64,000 bases of DNA from Paenibacillus pabuli (GTDB taxonomy: Bacteria > Bacillota > Bacilli > Paenibacillales > Paenibacillaceae): the NCBI RefSeq assembly GCF_023101145.1, contig NZ_CP073714.1, positions 1,054,001-1,118,000 on the forward strand, given 5' to 3'. The first letter of the stretch is position 1, and each line of letters opens with the position of its first letter. Position numbers and translations under genes: made by a program. The notes under the pieces were generated by a model. It saw nothing but the letters and a program-made list of their open reading frames with translations, searched no databases and was not told the origin of the DNA. Of the stretch, positions 25,548 to 34,813 are shown piece after piece.

Positions 25548-26003
25548 GTGGAGATCAAAGTAGACGATTTGAGCGGTCCTCAAGTCATTGGGTTAATCGC
25601 AGAGCATATGAAAGGGATGTTGGCAGATTCGCCGCCAGAGAGTGTTCATGCGCTTAATTTGGATGGACTGAAGAAACCTGAAATTACTTTCTGGTGCGCC
25701 TGGGAGGCGGAAGAATTGCTGGGCTGTGGTGCAATGAAAGAATTGAATTTGGAGCATGGGGAACTGAAATCCATGCGTACAGCATCGGCTCACCTGAGAA
25801 AAGGCGTGGCGAGACACATCCTTGCCCATATTATCGAAGTTGCCAAGGATCGGGGCTATAAACGGATTAGCCTGGAGACAGGTTCGATGGATTCTTTTAT
25901 CCCGGCGCGGAAGCTGTATGAGGACTTTGGATTTGTATACTGTGAGCCATTTGCGGATTATATTTTGGACCCGAACAGCGCTTTTATGACGAAGGAATTA
26001 TAA
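25548..26003 (+). CDS. GNAT acetyltransferase
   Basis: 151 residues, GNAT fold. The acetyl-CoA binding region lies around AHLRKGVARHILAHIIEVA near residue 85, followed by GYKRISLETG and LYEDFGFVYCEPF near 130. The best start is GTG at 25548, with AGGAG eight bases upstream; an in-frame GTG at 25506 adds 14 residues without a ribosome site. The sequence resembles the putative acetyltransferase group of YafP/ElaA-like small-molecule enzymes, but the substrate is unknown. A single-gene unit ended by a terminator. Confidence 0.8.
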   Translation: MEIKVDDLSGPQVIGLIAEHMKGMLADSPPESVHALNLDGLKKPEITFWCAWEAEELLGCGAMKELNLEHGELKSMRTASAHLRKGVARHILAHIIEVAKDRGYKRISLETGSMDSFIPARKLYEDFGFVYCEPFADYILDPNSAFMTKEL

Positions 26004-26046
26004 TTGCATGATAAGCAGAAAAGAATAGCAGGAACACAGGAAAGGA

Positions 26047-26083
26047 AACCAGCATTCTGTTGCATACAGACCGCTGGTTTTTT
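26047..26083 (+). terminator. Terminator after the GNAT gene
   Basis: AAACCAGC pairs with GCTGGTTT, inner CTGT with ACAG, followed by a T-run. Confidence 0.8.
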
Positions 26084-26304
26084 GCGTGTAATGATTGTTT
26101 TACGAAGTGGTGAATTGCAACAAATCATACATATTGGAGATGGGAAGAAGAGTAGAATATATTCAAATGAACGAATGGGATTGTATACAGATTTCCTTTT
26201 ATCATTGTGGGATATAAAACATAGGTCATGTCAGCATTGGTTTGGGATGAATTGGCCGTACGGAACTTCTGGGCTGATCCATGAACAATAGGGTATACTG
26301 GAAT

Positions 26305-26324
26305 TTATGTTTCAGAAAACATAA
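26305..26324 (+). promoter_or_regulatory. Palindromic operator-like site before the permease gene
   Basis: TTATGTTT (26305-26312) and AAACATAA (26317-26324) form an 8-bp perfect inverted repeat with a 4-bp centre, 35 bp before the permease start and close to a TATACT box at 26294. The remaining gene-free bases 26084-26293 show nothing clear. Confidence 0.4.
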
Positions 26325-26358
26325 CAGAAGAACGTTTTTTACATCAGGAGGATTTGAA

Positions 26359-27711
26359 TTGGCTCAGACAGAAGGAACATTGCAGAAGAAACTTAAACCA
26401 AGGCATATTAGCTTTATGGCGATGGGCGGTGTCATTGGAACCGGAATTTTCAAAGGCAGCGCTGAAACGATTGGGCTTGCAGGTCCAGGAGTCATTGTAA
26501 CGTACATTTTTGCAGGATTATTGCTGCTGGTTGTCATGGCTGCGATGGCGGAGATGGCTACGGTGTACAAGAACAAAAATATGAAAGACTTTGTGCAGGA
26601 AGCGTTCGGCAGCAGAGTCTCCTTTATCATGGGATGGATGTATTGTTTCCTCTGGTTATCGGTATGTGTCATTGAGGTGATCGCAGCAGGAAGCTTTTTG
26701 CAGTATTGGTTCACAGAAGTGCCGCTGTGGATGCTGAGCTTAGCATGTGCGGTGTTTATTATACTGATCAATCTGCTGAGTGTAGGTGTATTTGGGGAAT
26801 TTGAGTTTTGGCTGGCAGGCATTAAAATCGCCATGATCATTATTTTTATTATCCTCGGCGCCGGTCTGATCTTCGGGATCATTCCAAGTGACAACACGCC
26901 TTATCTGCAAAATTACACACAAGCAGGCGGTTTCTTCCCTAATGGATGGTCATCGATCTTCTCGGCATTATTGGTCGTCATGTTCTCGTATGGAGGATCT
27001 GAGCTTATCGGCTTGACCTTAACGGAGACGGAAAATGCGGACAAGGTGATGCCCAAAATCGTGGGGAACTTCATGTTGCGAATTATTTTATTTTTTACCC
27101 TGCCGATTCTCATCATCTGCGGGCTCATTCCGTGGAATGAAATCGGACCTGAGAGCAGTCCGTTTGTACAGGTGCTTGCCTCAACGGGACTACCCGGAGC
27201 CGCGCATATCATGAACTTTATTTTGGTAACCGCCGTTTTGTCTGCTGCGAATTCGGGCATTTACGGCGCATCCCGGATGATGCATTCCATGGCGGTAGGT
27301 GGTGAAGCTCCCAAGGTATTATCACAAACGAATCGTAATGGCAGCCCGGTAAATACATTGTTGGTATGTGCTGTGATTCTGCTTGGAGGCTCCATGCTGG
27401 GGCTGTTCGCACAAGATCAGCTCTTCCGCGTTCTGCTGGCGGTTCCGGGATTTGTCGTGATGCTCGTATGGATCTGTATTGCCACCTCACAGCTGAAGCT
27501 GCGCAAAAGATATCCGATACAACCGACATTTAAGGTCTGGGGATTTCCTTACGTAACTGGGGCTGCTGTGCTGTGTCTCGGTATCATTGCAGTACTGTTT
27601 GTATTTGATGAGGGCAACCGTTTTAGCATCAGCATCTGTCTATCTGTACTCGCGTTACTGATTCTCTGGTCTCTGATTCGATTCAGGAAGACAAAGGGAC
27701 CTGTTGTATAA
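26359..27711 (+). CDS. Amino-acid permease (APC superfamily)
   Basis: 450-residue transporter with about 12 hydrophobic segments. The first helix carries the AMGGVIGTGIFKGSAETIGLAGPG motif (split here: AMGGVIGTGIFKG, then AETIGLAGPG), the substrate-binding loop typical of amino-acid/proton symporters of the AAT family. Substrate cannot be read from sequence. The start is TTG at 26359: AGGAGG lies seven bases upstream, whereas a longer frame from 26281 has no ribosome site. Single-gene unit with a strong terminator; the palindrome at 26305 may be its operator. Confidence 0.87.
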   Translation: MAQTEGTLQKKLKPRHISFMAMGGVIGTGIFKGSAETIGLAGPGVIVTYIFAGLLLLVVMAAMAEMATVYKNKNMKDFVQEAFGSRVSFIMGWMYCFLWLSVCVIEVIAAGSFLQYWFTEVPLWMLSLACAVFIILINLLSVGVFGEFEFWLAGIKIAMIIIFIILGAGLIFGIIPSDNTPYLQNYTQAGGFFPNGWSSIFSALLVVMFSYGGSELIGLTLTETENADKVMPKIVGNFMLRIILFFTLPILIICGLIPWNEIGPESSPFVQVLASTGLPGAAHIMNFILVTAVLSAANSGIYGASRMMHSMAVGGEAPKVLSQTNRNGSPVNTLLVCAVILLGGSMLGLFAQDQLFRVLLAVPGFVVMLVWICIATSQLKLRKRYPIQPTFKVWGFPYVTGAAVLCLGIIAVLFVFDEGNRFSISICLSVLALLILWSLIRFRKTKGPVV

Positions 27712-27744
27712 TCGTGTAAGAGTATAATATTTGTGCAATATCCA

Positions 27745-27777
27745 AACATCCTGGCGCTTGTGTCAGGATGTTTTTTT
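27745..27777 (+). terminator. Terminator after the permease gene
   Basis: AACATCCTG/CAGGATGTT, a 9-bp perfect stem, followed by seven T. Confidence 0.92.
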
Positions 27778-27904
27778 GTCGAAAACGGGAAGCAGACAGC
27801 TCATTTGAGTTGGGTGAGGTGTTTAATTTATACAATCTGCGGACGTTTGATATCAAAATTGTTATGATAATGTCGAAGGCTTTTTAATAGTTTGTTTTGT
27901 TTTG

Positions 27905-27920
27905 AAATACTTCGGTATTT
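27905..27920 (+). other. UUCG-loop hairpin in the leader of the hybrid kinase gene
   Basis: AAATAC-TTCG-GTATTT forms a 6-bp stem closed by a C-G pair around a UUCG tetraloop, an unusually stable RNA form, about 50 bp before the kinase start. It may also be an operator palindrome. Confidence 0.4.
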
Positions 27921-27971
27921 GATAAATCTATTCCGAATTTTTTCTCCGATGATAGGAAGGAATAAGCAGTC

Positions 27972-30900
27972 ATGAGAAGACAATTACTTGTTCTAATTGG
28001 TATGGTCGGCATTTTTGCTGGCGTGACCTCAATCTTTATCTATGAATGGCTTCATCCCAATCTGCATTATCCGGAGGCGAGGGAAGGCGTGCTGGATGCC
28101 AGACAGTGGGATTTTGCTAAACAGGGGATCATTCCGCTTCGCGGGGAATGGGAATTCTACAAGGATCAGCTGCTGACTCCCAGTGATTTTGCAAACCGGG
28201 GAGCGGAGCAGCAACCAAAACCTCACATTCTTCCTGTCCCCGGAGGTTGGAAGGGAGAAGTCTCAGAAAGCGGATATGGCGCGGGGACGTACCGTCTGCG
28301 ACTGTTGGTAAACGATCCCGAGGACTATGGTCTTAGAGCCAAAAAGATTAGGATGTCGAGTCGTATCTATATGGAAGACGAGGAGCTTGGCGGTACTGGA
28401 CAACCCGGATTGTCGGCAGCCGAATTTGTGCCCAGCAATTTTCCGTTCTTTGGAACGATCAAGGTCGAAGACCGGACCATTGATATTCTTGTCCAGGTGT
28501 CGAGCTATCGATACCTGCAAGGTGGACTTGTGCAAGCCCCTGAGTTTGGACTTGCGACGGATGTTATGACCCGGCGGGACAATGCCCGAATGGCGGATGT
28601 CATCGTTATCACCACGTTGTTCGTTTTTGGCATTTATTTTGCAGGTATGTTCAGGCAATGGCGGCGGGAGCCGTATCTGGTTTTCTTTAGCTTGTTTTGT
28701 CTGACGTTGGGGTTGTTTTTCAGCATCGACAACGAGATCGTTATGGCGACTCTCTTTCCCTCGATGTCGTTTCTGCTGCTGCAGAAGCTGCTTTTCATTC
28801 TTCCGTATCTGTCGATTATGTTTTTCATTCACTATGTACGCATTTATCTAAATGAGAGAAGCGGATATTTGTTCAGGGGGGTTCGCTGGTTTTCCTATGT
28901 GTATCTGGTTTTACTAATTGGGTTCCCCAATGATCACCTTTTGTATCTGTTGGTGCCCGGTGTATTTTTGCAGATAGTGGCTTTCGGGTTTATCTTTGCT
29001 TCAATTTTTCGCAATCGCCATCACGGGGTCAGGATTTACTATATTTTGCTGGGTGTGTTCTTTTTGATTATTAGTTGGATTTTCGCCCTGACCCGTTATC
29101 AATTGGCGCTGGACAGTCCGTATTATATCATCGTTACGCTACTGCTAGTCGTGTTATCGCAATCATTCCTGATGACAGACCGGATTCGTGGGGCTCTCCT
29201 ACGCAGTGAACGCCTGGCTGATCAATTGCTTGTCTACGACCGGCAAAAAGATGAGTTTCTGGCCAAAACGTCGCATGAGCTTCGCACCCCTTTACATGGA
29301 ATCATCAATCTGTCAGAAGCCTTGCTTGCGAATAAAGAGGCACCGCTCGCAGCGGAACATCGTGAGAACGTCAGGCTGCTTCATCTGATCGGAAGGCGAC
29401 TTGCCGGACTGGTGAATGACATCCTTGATATGAATCGAATTCGGTACGGTCAACTCTTTGTGCAAATGAAACCTGTAGATCTTTACATATCAACCGATTT
29501 TGTTATGGAGACCTTATCGATCTCGCCCGTTAAGAGGGGTGTCAGGTTTGTAAATGAGCTGCCCCCCAATCTACCTCTTATCATGGCTGACGAGAACCGG
29601 CTTCGGCAGATTTTGCATAATCTGCTGGAGAACGGATTGAAGTATACGGATCGTGGAACGGTCTCCATTTCAGCAGAGAGAAAGGCAAATATGCTGGCAA
29701 TATCCATTAGCGACACCGGAAGGGGTATTCCTCCAGAAATCATGGACGACCTGTTTCAGCCGTTCTTTCAATATAATGAGCAGGGTGCACATTCTCGGGA
29801 CGGTATTGGACTGGGACTTGGCATATCGAAGCAACTTGTCGAGTTGCAGAGTGGGTATATGCAGATAGAGTCTGAGGTTGGCAAAGGTTCCAAGTTTACA
29901 TTCATGCTGCCAATTGCACGGAGCGGGGAGAACCAGGTGGCGGCCACTGTTGAATACGCTGGACATACCAGATATAAGAATTATACGGAGTATGAGGCAC
30001 ATATGAAGCCTGAAGAGAACCCAGCGCTGTTCCCTAAGGTTCAGTTAGCTGTGGACGAGCCAGATGAGGCGTTCCATATTCTGATTGTTGACGATGAACC
30101 CTCCAATCTGAAGGTCGCTATGGACGTAGCTGCTTCTATGGGGTACACATATACCGCTGTGGGCAGCGGAGAAGAGGCACTAAAGGCGCTAAGGCGCAAG
30201 AAGCCGGACCTTGTTCTACTCGATCTGATGATGCCTGGTGTATCGGGATTGGACATCTGTAAGGACATCCGGTCACTTCACGGATTGGCTGAGCTTCCGG
30301 TGCTGATGCTGACCGCTTCGGGTCAAACGGGGGATATTCTGGCCGCCTTTGCAGCGGGGGCCAATGATATTTTGCAGAAGCCTTTCGAGCTGGCAGAACT
30401 TAGAGCACGAGTACAATCGCTTTTGGCGATGAAAAGCTCCTCTGAGCAGGCGGTACGCCGGGAGATGGACTTTTTGCAGGCCCAGATTCCACCGCATTTT
30501 CTGTACAACAGCCTGAATGCACTAGTTGGGCTCAGCTATAAGGATGTGGACAAGCTGCGGGAAACGATCCACCACTTGACCACTTATCTCCGCTCCAAGT
30601 TCACATTTATTTTCCAGGGTGATGCAGTACCGTTAGAGCGGGAACTGGAATTGATACGTGCCTACCTTGCCATTGAGCAGCTTCGCTTTGGTCAACGGCT
30701 GAACGTGAGCTACACAATCGATGAAGATGCGCGCGTTATGGTGCCCCCACTCACACTCCAGCCTATAGTCGAAAATGCCGTCCGTCACGGGATCGGACAG
30801 AAGCCTGAAGGAGGGACCGTGAACATTATTGTTACCCGCAGCATTAACGGTGTGGAGATCGTTGTCGAGGATGACGGGGATGGAATGGACGAACAAACGC

Positions 30901-31073
30901 TAAGATTACTGGAGCAAGGAAAGACTGGGGGGATCGGCATCGGTAATGTGAACCGCAGGCTGCAAATGAGATACGGGCGGAATCTGGAGATTCATAGTCG
31001 CTTGGGCGAAGGGACCCGAATTACAATTTATTTGACGGAGGAGCCTTATGTGGAAAGCCATTCTGATCGATGA
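27972..31073 (+). CDS. Double-kinase hybrid sensor: 7TM-DISM, HisKA, HATPase, REC, LytS-type kinase
   Basis: 1033-residue membrane sensor. Layout seen: a membrane segment (5-25), an extracellular beta-rich domain (about 30-200), seven membrane helices (about 207-400), HisKA with phospho-acceptor H434 in FLAKTSHELRTPLHGI, HATPase_c (540-648; GIGLGLGI), a receiver domain with D751 in LLDLMMPG, then a second kinase core of LytS type with H842 in QIPPHFLYNSLNAL and its own HATPase_c (about 925-1025). One polypeptide therefore has two kinase modules and an internal receiver. 7TM-DISM sensors detect extracellular ligands, often carbohydrates. The following response regulator overlaps by 26 bp and is the natural partner; the surface genes downstream are plausible targets (inference). 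Start ATG 27972 with AGGAAGGAA. Confidence 0.9.
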   Translation: MRRQLLVLIGMVGIFAGVTSIFIYEWLHPNLHYPEAREGVLDARQWDFAKQGIIPLRGEWEFYKDQLLTPSDFANRGAEQQPKPHILPVPGGWKGEVSESGYGAGTYRLRLLVNDPEDYGLRAKKIRMSSRIYMEDEELGGTGQPGLSAAEFVPSNFPFFGTIKVEDRTIDILVQVSSYRYLQGGLVQAPEFGLATDVMTRRDNARMADVIVITTLFVFGIYFAGMFRQWRREPYLVFFSLFCLTLGLFFSIDNEIVMATLFPSMSFLLLQKLLFILPYLSIMFFIHYVRIYLNERSGYLFRGVRWFSYVYLVLLIGFPNDHLLYLLVPGVFLQIVAFGFIFASIFRNRHHGVRIYYILLGVFFLIISWIFALTRYQLALDSPYYIIVTLLLVVLSQSFLMTDRIRGALLRSERLADQLLVYDRQKDEFLAKTSHELRTPLHGIINLSEALLANKEAPLAAEHRENVRLLHLIGRRLAGLVNDILDMNRIRYGQLFVQMKPVDLYISTDFVMETLSISPVKRGVRFVNELPPNLPLIMADENRLRQILHNLLENGLKYTDRGTVSISAERKANMLAISISDTGRGIPPEIMDDLFQPFFQYNEQGAHSRDGIGLGLGISKQLVELQSGYMQIESEVGKGSKFTFMLPIARSGENQVAATVEYAGHTRYKNYTEYEAHMKPEENPALFPKVQLAVDEPDEAFHILIVDDEPSNLKVAMDVAASMGYTYTAVGSGEEALKALRRKKPDLVLLDLMMPGVSGLDICKDIRSLHGLAELPVLMLTASGQTGDILAAFAAGANDILQKPFELAELRARVQSLLAMKSSSEQAVRREMDFLQAQIPPHFLYNSLNALVGLSYKDVDKLRETIHHLTTYLRSKFTFIFQGDAVPLERELELIRAYLAIEQLRFGQRLNVSYTIDEDARVMVPPLTLQPIVENAVRHGIGQKPEGGTVNIIVTRSINGVEIVVEDDGDGMDEQTLRLLEQGKTGGIGIGNVNRRLQMRYGRNLEIHSRLGEGTRITIYLTEEPYVESHSDR

Positions 31074-32151
31074 CGAAGAGATCGCGCTTGACGTAATGGA
31101 TATTATGCTGGCTGAAATTGGCGGTGTGGAGGTTGTTGGCAGGTTTCAGCTGGTCGCCGAAGCGCTTGAACAATGTGGCGCGCTACAGCCGGATTTAATC
31201 TTTTTGGATATCGAAATGCCTGGAGTAAGCGGGCTGCAGGTTGCGGAGGAGATCACCGTGTGCTGTCCGTTTGCTAAGATCGTTTTTGTAACGGCGCATG
31301 ATCAGTATGCGATTGATGCGTATGACACCGACGCCATCGGATATTTGCTTAAACCGGTCGCCAAGGACAAGCTGGCCAGGACAATGCACCGTTATTTTAT
31401 TCTCCAGGCCAAAAATCGGAGTCTAAGTGGTAGTCCCCTAGATCTTGACAGGAAGGTTGCTAACGTTGGTTCAAGCGAATTGGACACTGTCGGTGAAGAG
31501 AAGGTATTGCTCTCACTTAAAGTATTAGGCAGCATGGAGCTGTATGCTGCAAATGGAAGGCTATTAACCTGGAGGACCAAGAAAACGAAGGAGTTATTCG
31601 CATTCCTTTGGCATCATCGCGGACAGCCCGTTTACAAATACGCCATATTGGAAAACTTATGGCCGAATGATCTGGCGGAACGCGGGCAAAAGTTGTTGCA
31701 CACATCCTTGTATTATTTGCGGAGTCTGTTTAAGTCGGTGGGCTATGGCCAAGTAGTAAGGTACGGCGACGAGCGGTACTGGATTGATCCGGTGTTTATC
31801 CGAAGTGATCTTGAAGAGTTGCTTGGTCGAATGAAGAGGGGAGTTACCGGAACCGAAGTCAAGGACATGCTTCATCTGTATGGCGGCAATTACTTGGAGA
31901 TGGAGCATTATGAATGGGCGGATAGTTACCGAATCGAGTTGCGTTCCGTCATGATGTCCTACCTGACGAATACTCTGAATGGGGCAACGAATGAGCCGCG
32001 GATAGCGATGCTCCGAAAGCTGATCGATCTGGAGCCCAGTCGAGAGAGTTACTATGATCTACTCATTGACTCCTTGAGGCATGTCGGAGATCTGGCTGGA
32101 GTCGAAAATGTGAAGGTTTTGAAAAAGCGAATGCTGCTGGAGGAAAATTAG
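31048..32151 (+). CDS. Response regulator with receiver and SARP/BTAD-type output
   Basis: 367 residues. N-terminal receiver domain with phospho-acceptor D54 (IFLDIEMPG), acidic pair D8/D9, and the T/K residues of the fold (VTAHDQYAIDAY, YLLKPVAKDKL). The C-terminal half (about 150-360) is a winged-helix plus bacterial transcriptional activator (BTAD) domain: WRTKKTKELFAFLWHHRGQ, YYLRSLFKSVGYG, then TPR-like helices with LEPSRESYYDLLIDSL. This is the arrangement of SARP-like response regulators. The gene overlaps the kinase gene by 26 bp and has GGAGG before its ATG, so the two are coupled. Expected to switch on transcription after phosphorylation by the upstream sensor. Confidence 0.87.
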   Translation: MWKAILIDDEEIALDVMDIMLAEIGGVEVVGRFQLVAEALEQCGALQPDLIFLDIEMPGVSGLQVAEEITVCCPFAKIVFVTAHDQYAIDAYDTDAIGYLLKPVAKDKLARTMHRYFILQAKNRSLSGSPLDLDRKVANVGSSELDTVGEEKVLLSLKVLGSMELYAANGRLLTWRTKKTKELFAFLWHHRGQPVYKYAILENLWPNDLAERGQKLLHTSLYYLRSLFKSVGYGQVVRYGDERYWIDPVFIRSDLEELLGRMKRGVTGTEVKDMLHLYGGNYLEMEHYEWADSYRIELRSVMMSYLTNTLNGATNEPRIAMLRKLIDLEPSRESYYDLLIDSLRHVGDLAGVENVKVLKKRMLLEEN

Positions 32152-32187
32152 AGTGTGACAAAACCGATCATAATAAAAAAATGTGGG

Positions 32188-32222
32188 GGGTCTTAAGGTT
32201 TACGCCTTTAGACCCTCTTTTT
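32188..32222 (+). terminator. Terminator after the two-component genes
   Basis: GGGTCT-TA-AGG pairs with CCT-TT-AGACCC, then CTCTTTTT. It separates the sensor genes from the dockerin/cohesin operon, which must therefore have its own promoter in 32223-32355; no convincing -35/-10 pair was found there. Confidence 0.85.
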
Positions 32223-32355
32223 GTCGTTTTATGGGTGAAATGTTGTGAAAATGTTGAGAAGCAATTTGCTAGACTAATGCTGTTGATTGATAGAATATCG
32301 GACAGCAGTCAGCGGGGTTGGTATGGGAGCAAAATGAGGGGGAGTGAAAGGAAAA

Positions 32356-34809
32356 ATGATGACATTCAGAAAATGGATCTCGGTAATATTAGCGTTCCTA
32401 GTAGTAGGAACGATGGTTCCGCAGTATGCAATAGCCGAGTCGTCCGCATGGGAACTTCGAAGTCCTCTGCCGACGTCTCAGACGATGAACACGGTGGCCT
32501 ATGGAAATAACATGTTCGTGGCAGTGGGCGAGTATGGAACGATTGTTACTTCCACGGACGGTGTAAGCTGGGCGAGTTCCAAGAGCAATACGTTATTCAC
32601 TTTATATAGCGTTGTATATGGCAATGGAAAATTTGTGGCAGTGGGAAGCAGTGGGACGGTTCTCACTTCAACCGATGGAGTGACCTGGCAAAGTCAAAAG
32701 GTTGGGAATACCACCATGTTGAGTGTTACTTTTGGTGCCGGCAAATTTGTGGCAGTAGGAGAAGCGGGAATCATACTGCTGTCGACTGATGGTTCCACCT
32801 GGGTTACCCAAACCAGCAGCGCAACAGGCTATCTCTGGGACGTAACCTATGGTGGAAACTGGTTTGTTGCTGTTGGTTTCTCTGGTACGAGGATTGTCTC
32901 GAAAGACGGAGTGTCCTGGAAGGCCTACAACAGCACCAATGGAGATTCATATATCGGCGTGACTTATGGAAACAACCGCTTCGTGGCAGTGGATAACCAG
33001 GGAGCTATCGTATATTCGCAATCGATCTCGGATTCATCATGGACCTGGGCAACAGGCAAAAATAAAGGTGGATCCGCTTCAGAGGGCTTTTCTGATGTCA
33101 GCTATGGCAACGGAAAGTTCGTGGCGGTAGGACATGGTGGTAAGGTGTACACTTCTTCCGATTCAGCCAGTAGCTGGCAAGTGCAGACTAGCGGCACGGG
33201 CAATAACCTTAACGGTGTTGTCTATGGCAGCAACAAATTTGTTGCAGTGGGAATTTGGGGGGCGCTCTTAAGCTCGGCTGATGGGATAATATGGACGAAT
33301 CGGCTTCAAGGCTCCAGACAAGCCATCAGAGAAATCAGTTTCATTAATAACCAATTTGTAGCGGTCGGTCCTTACGGAGAGCTGTTTACCTCTTCAGACG
33401 GTACAATCTGGGACAGAAAATTGATCGACTCCTCTGTTGGTTTAACAAATATTGAGTATGGTAATGGCACTTATGTAGGGGTGGGGTTTAACGGGGCACT
33501 CCTTACTTCGACGGACGGAACAATCTGGGCCAACCGGTCGTCAACCTGGACAGATGCTGTATATGGCTTGAGTTATGGGGCTGGGAAGTTTGTAGCTACA
33601 GGTAATGCCGGTAAGGTTCTTACTTCCGCTGACGGAGTAATCTGGGCCTCTATGACTAGTCCTACATCCAATACGCTAAATGATACCATATACGCACATG
33701 ATCAGTTTGTAACGGTGGGGGTCGGGGGAACGATCATAACTTCGCCCGACGGGGAGAACTGGACGCTCCAAACGAGCGGTTCACAGGTTAATCTGAAAAA
33801 AGTAAGCTATGGAAGCGGAAAGTTTGTGGCAGTTGGTGAATCCGGGACAATCCTGACTTCTGTCAACGGAACGGATTGGGTCGAGCAAGCAAGCGGGACA
33901 GCTGACACGCTTAATGGCGTAGGTTACGGCAATGGAACTTTTATAGCTGTAGGAAAAAGTGGGTTACTCTTAACATCAACGAATGGTACGAATTGGACAA
34001 CTCAAGCGAGCGACAGGCAGGAAGATCTTAACAACGTAGGCTACGGTAACAATACCTTTGTGGTGGTTGGGCAAAATGGCATTATTTTAAAGAAAATAGT
34101 GACACCAAACAGCATGATCGATCCGCTGGAGGCAAACTTCGACAAAAATACTACATCAGCGAGTTATGTCGATGTAAATATTACGCTGACGCCGAACGGA
34201 AACACGCTAACCGGTATTGATAATCAGGCATCCTTGTTGACGGCAGGCGAGGACTACACCGTTAGCGGGAATACAGTGACCATCAAAAAGGCGTATCTAG
34301 CGACACAAGCAGTAGGGACGACAAGTCTGAATTTTACGTTCAGCGCAGGAGCATCCCAGACGCTGGACATTGCAATTCGTGATACAACACCGCAAGTTGC
34401 TACTGTCAGCTACGAATCAGGAGCTCATGGCACGATCAGCGGAACGAGTGAACAGGTGACAATTGGTGGGCATCCGGTGGCAGTTCCGACAGTGACGCCT
34501 GCAAGCGGCTACCGATTTGCAGGATGGAGCAGTGACGGTGGAGTGACGAAGTTCAGCAGTCAGCAGGTAGCGGCTACTACGATAACTGCGGATGTGACCT
34601 ACACGGCGCATTACACGTCGTTTGTCATGGGTGACGCGGATGGCGATGGTGTAGTTACGCCTGCTGATGCGCTGTTGTTGACAATGCATATTAAGGGCAA
34701 GATCACGCTGACGCCGGAGCAGTTGCAAGGGCTCGATATGAATGGCGATGGACAATGGGACGAAGCGGATGTAAAGGCGATTCTTGCCATTGCCGCAGGA
34801 AAGGGCTGA
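32356..34809 (+). CDS. Secreted 14-repeat propeller-like protein with X2 module and C-terminal dockerin
   Basis: About 817 residues with a signal peptide (hydrophobic core then PQYAIAES). Residues from about 40 to 590 consist of 14 tandem repeats of about 39 residues with the pattern YGNGKFVAVG...G-T-LTSTDG-W, typical of beta-propeller blades; 14 would suit two seven-bladed propellers. Next come an X2-like module (DPLEANFDKNTTSASYVDV...) and a divergent InlB-like repeat with YRFAGWSSDGG. The last 60 residues form a type I dockerin with two calcium-loop segments (GDADGDGVVTPADALLL and LDMNGDGQWDEADVKAIL). A dockerin binds a cohesin domain; the gene starting 4 bp later encodes two. No catalytic domain was recognised, so it may be an adhesin or sugar-binding subunit. 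Start ATG 32356 or 32359; an in-frame GTG at 32344 is less likely. Confidence 0.85.
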   Translation: MMTFRKWISVILAFLVVGTMVPQYAIAESSAWELRSPLPTSQTMNTVAYGNNMFVAVGEYGTIVTSTDGVSWASSKSNTLFTLYSVVYGNGKFVAVGSSGTVLTSTDGVTWQSQKVGNTTMLSVTFGAGKFVAVGEAGIILLSTDGSTWVTQTSSATGYLWDVTYGGNWFVAVGFSGTRIVSKDGVSWKAYNSTNGDSYIGVTYGNNRFVAVDNQGAIVYSQSISDSSWTWATGKNKGGSASEGFSDVSYGNGKFVAVGHGGKVYTSSDSASSWQVQTSGTGNNLNGVVYGSNKFVAVGIWGALLSSADGIIWTNRLQGSRQAIREISFINNQFVAVGPYGELFTSSDGTIWDRKLIDSSVGLTNIEYGNGTYVGVGFNGALLTSTDGTIWANRSSTWTDAVYGLSYGAGKFVATGNAGKVLTSADGVIWASMTSPTSNTLNDTIYAHDQFVTVGVGGTIITSPDGENWTLQTSGSQVNLKKVSYGSGKFVAVGESGTILTSVNGTDWVEQASGTADTLNGVGYGNGTFIAVGKSGLLLTSTNGTNWTTQASDRQEDLNNVGYGNNTFVVVGQNGIILKKIVTPNSMIDPLEANFDKNTTSASYVDVNITLTPNGNTLTGIDNQASLLTAGEDYTVSGNTVTIKKAYLATQAVGTTSLNFTFSAGASQTLDIAIRDTTPQVATVSYESGAHGTISGTSEQVTIGGHPVAVPTVTPASGYRFAGWSSDGGVTKFSSQQVAATTITADVTYTAHYTSFVMGDADGDGVVTPADALLLTMHIKGKITLTPEQLQGLDMNGDGQWDEADVKAILAIAAGKG

Positions 34810-34813
34810 TTTT

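Noticed and set aside
26004..26291. 95-codon plus-strand frame between GNAT and permease genes
   Set aside because: It runs through a terminator hairpin and the permease upstream region and has no ribosome site.
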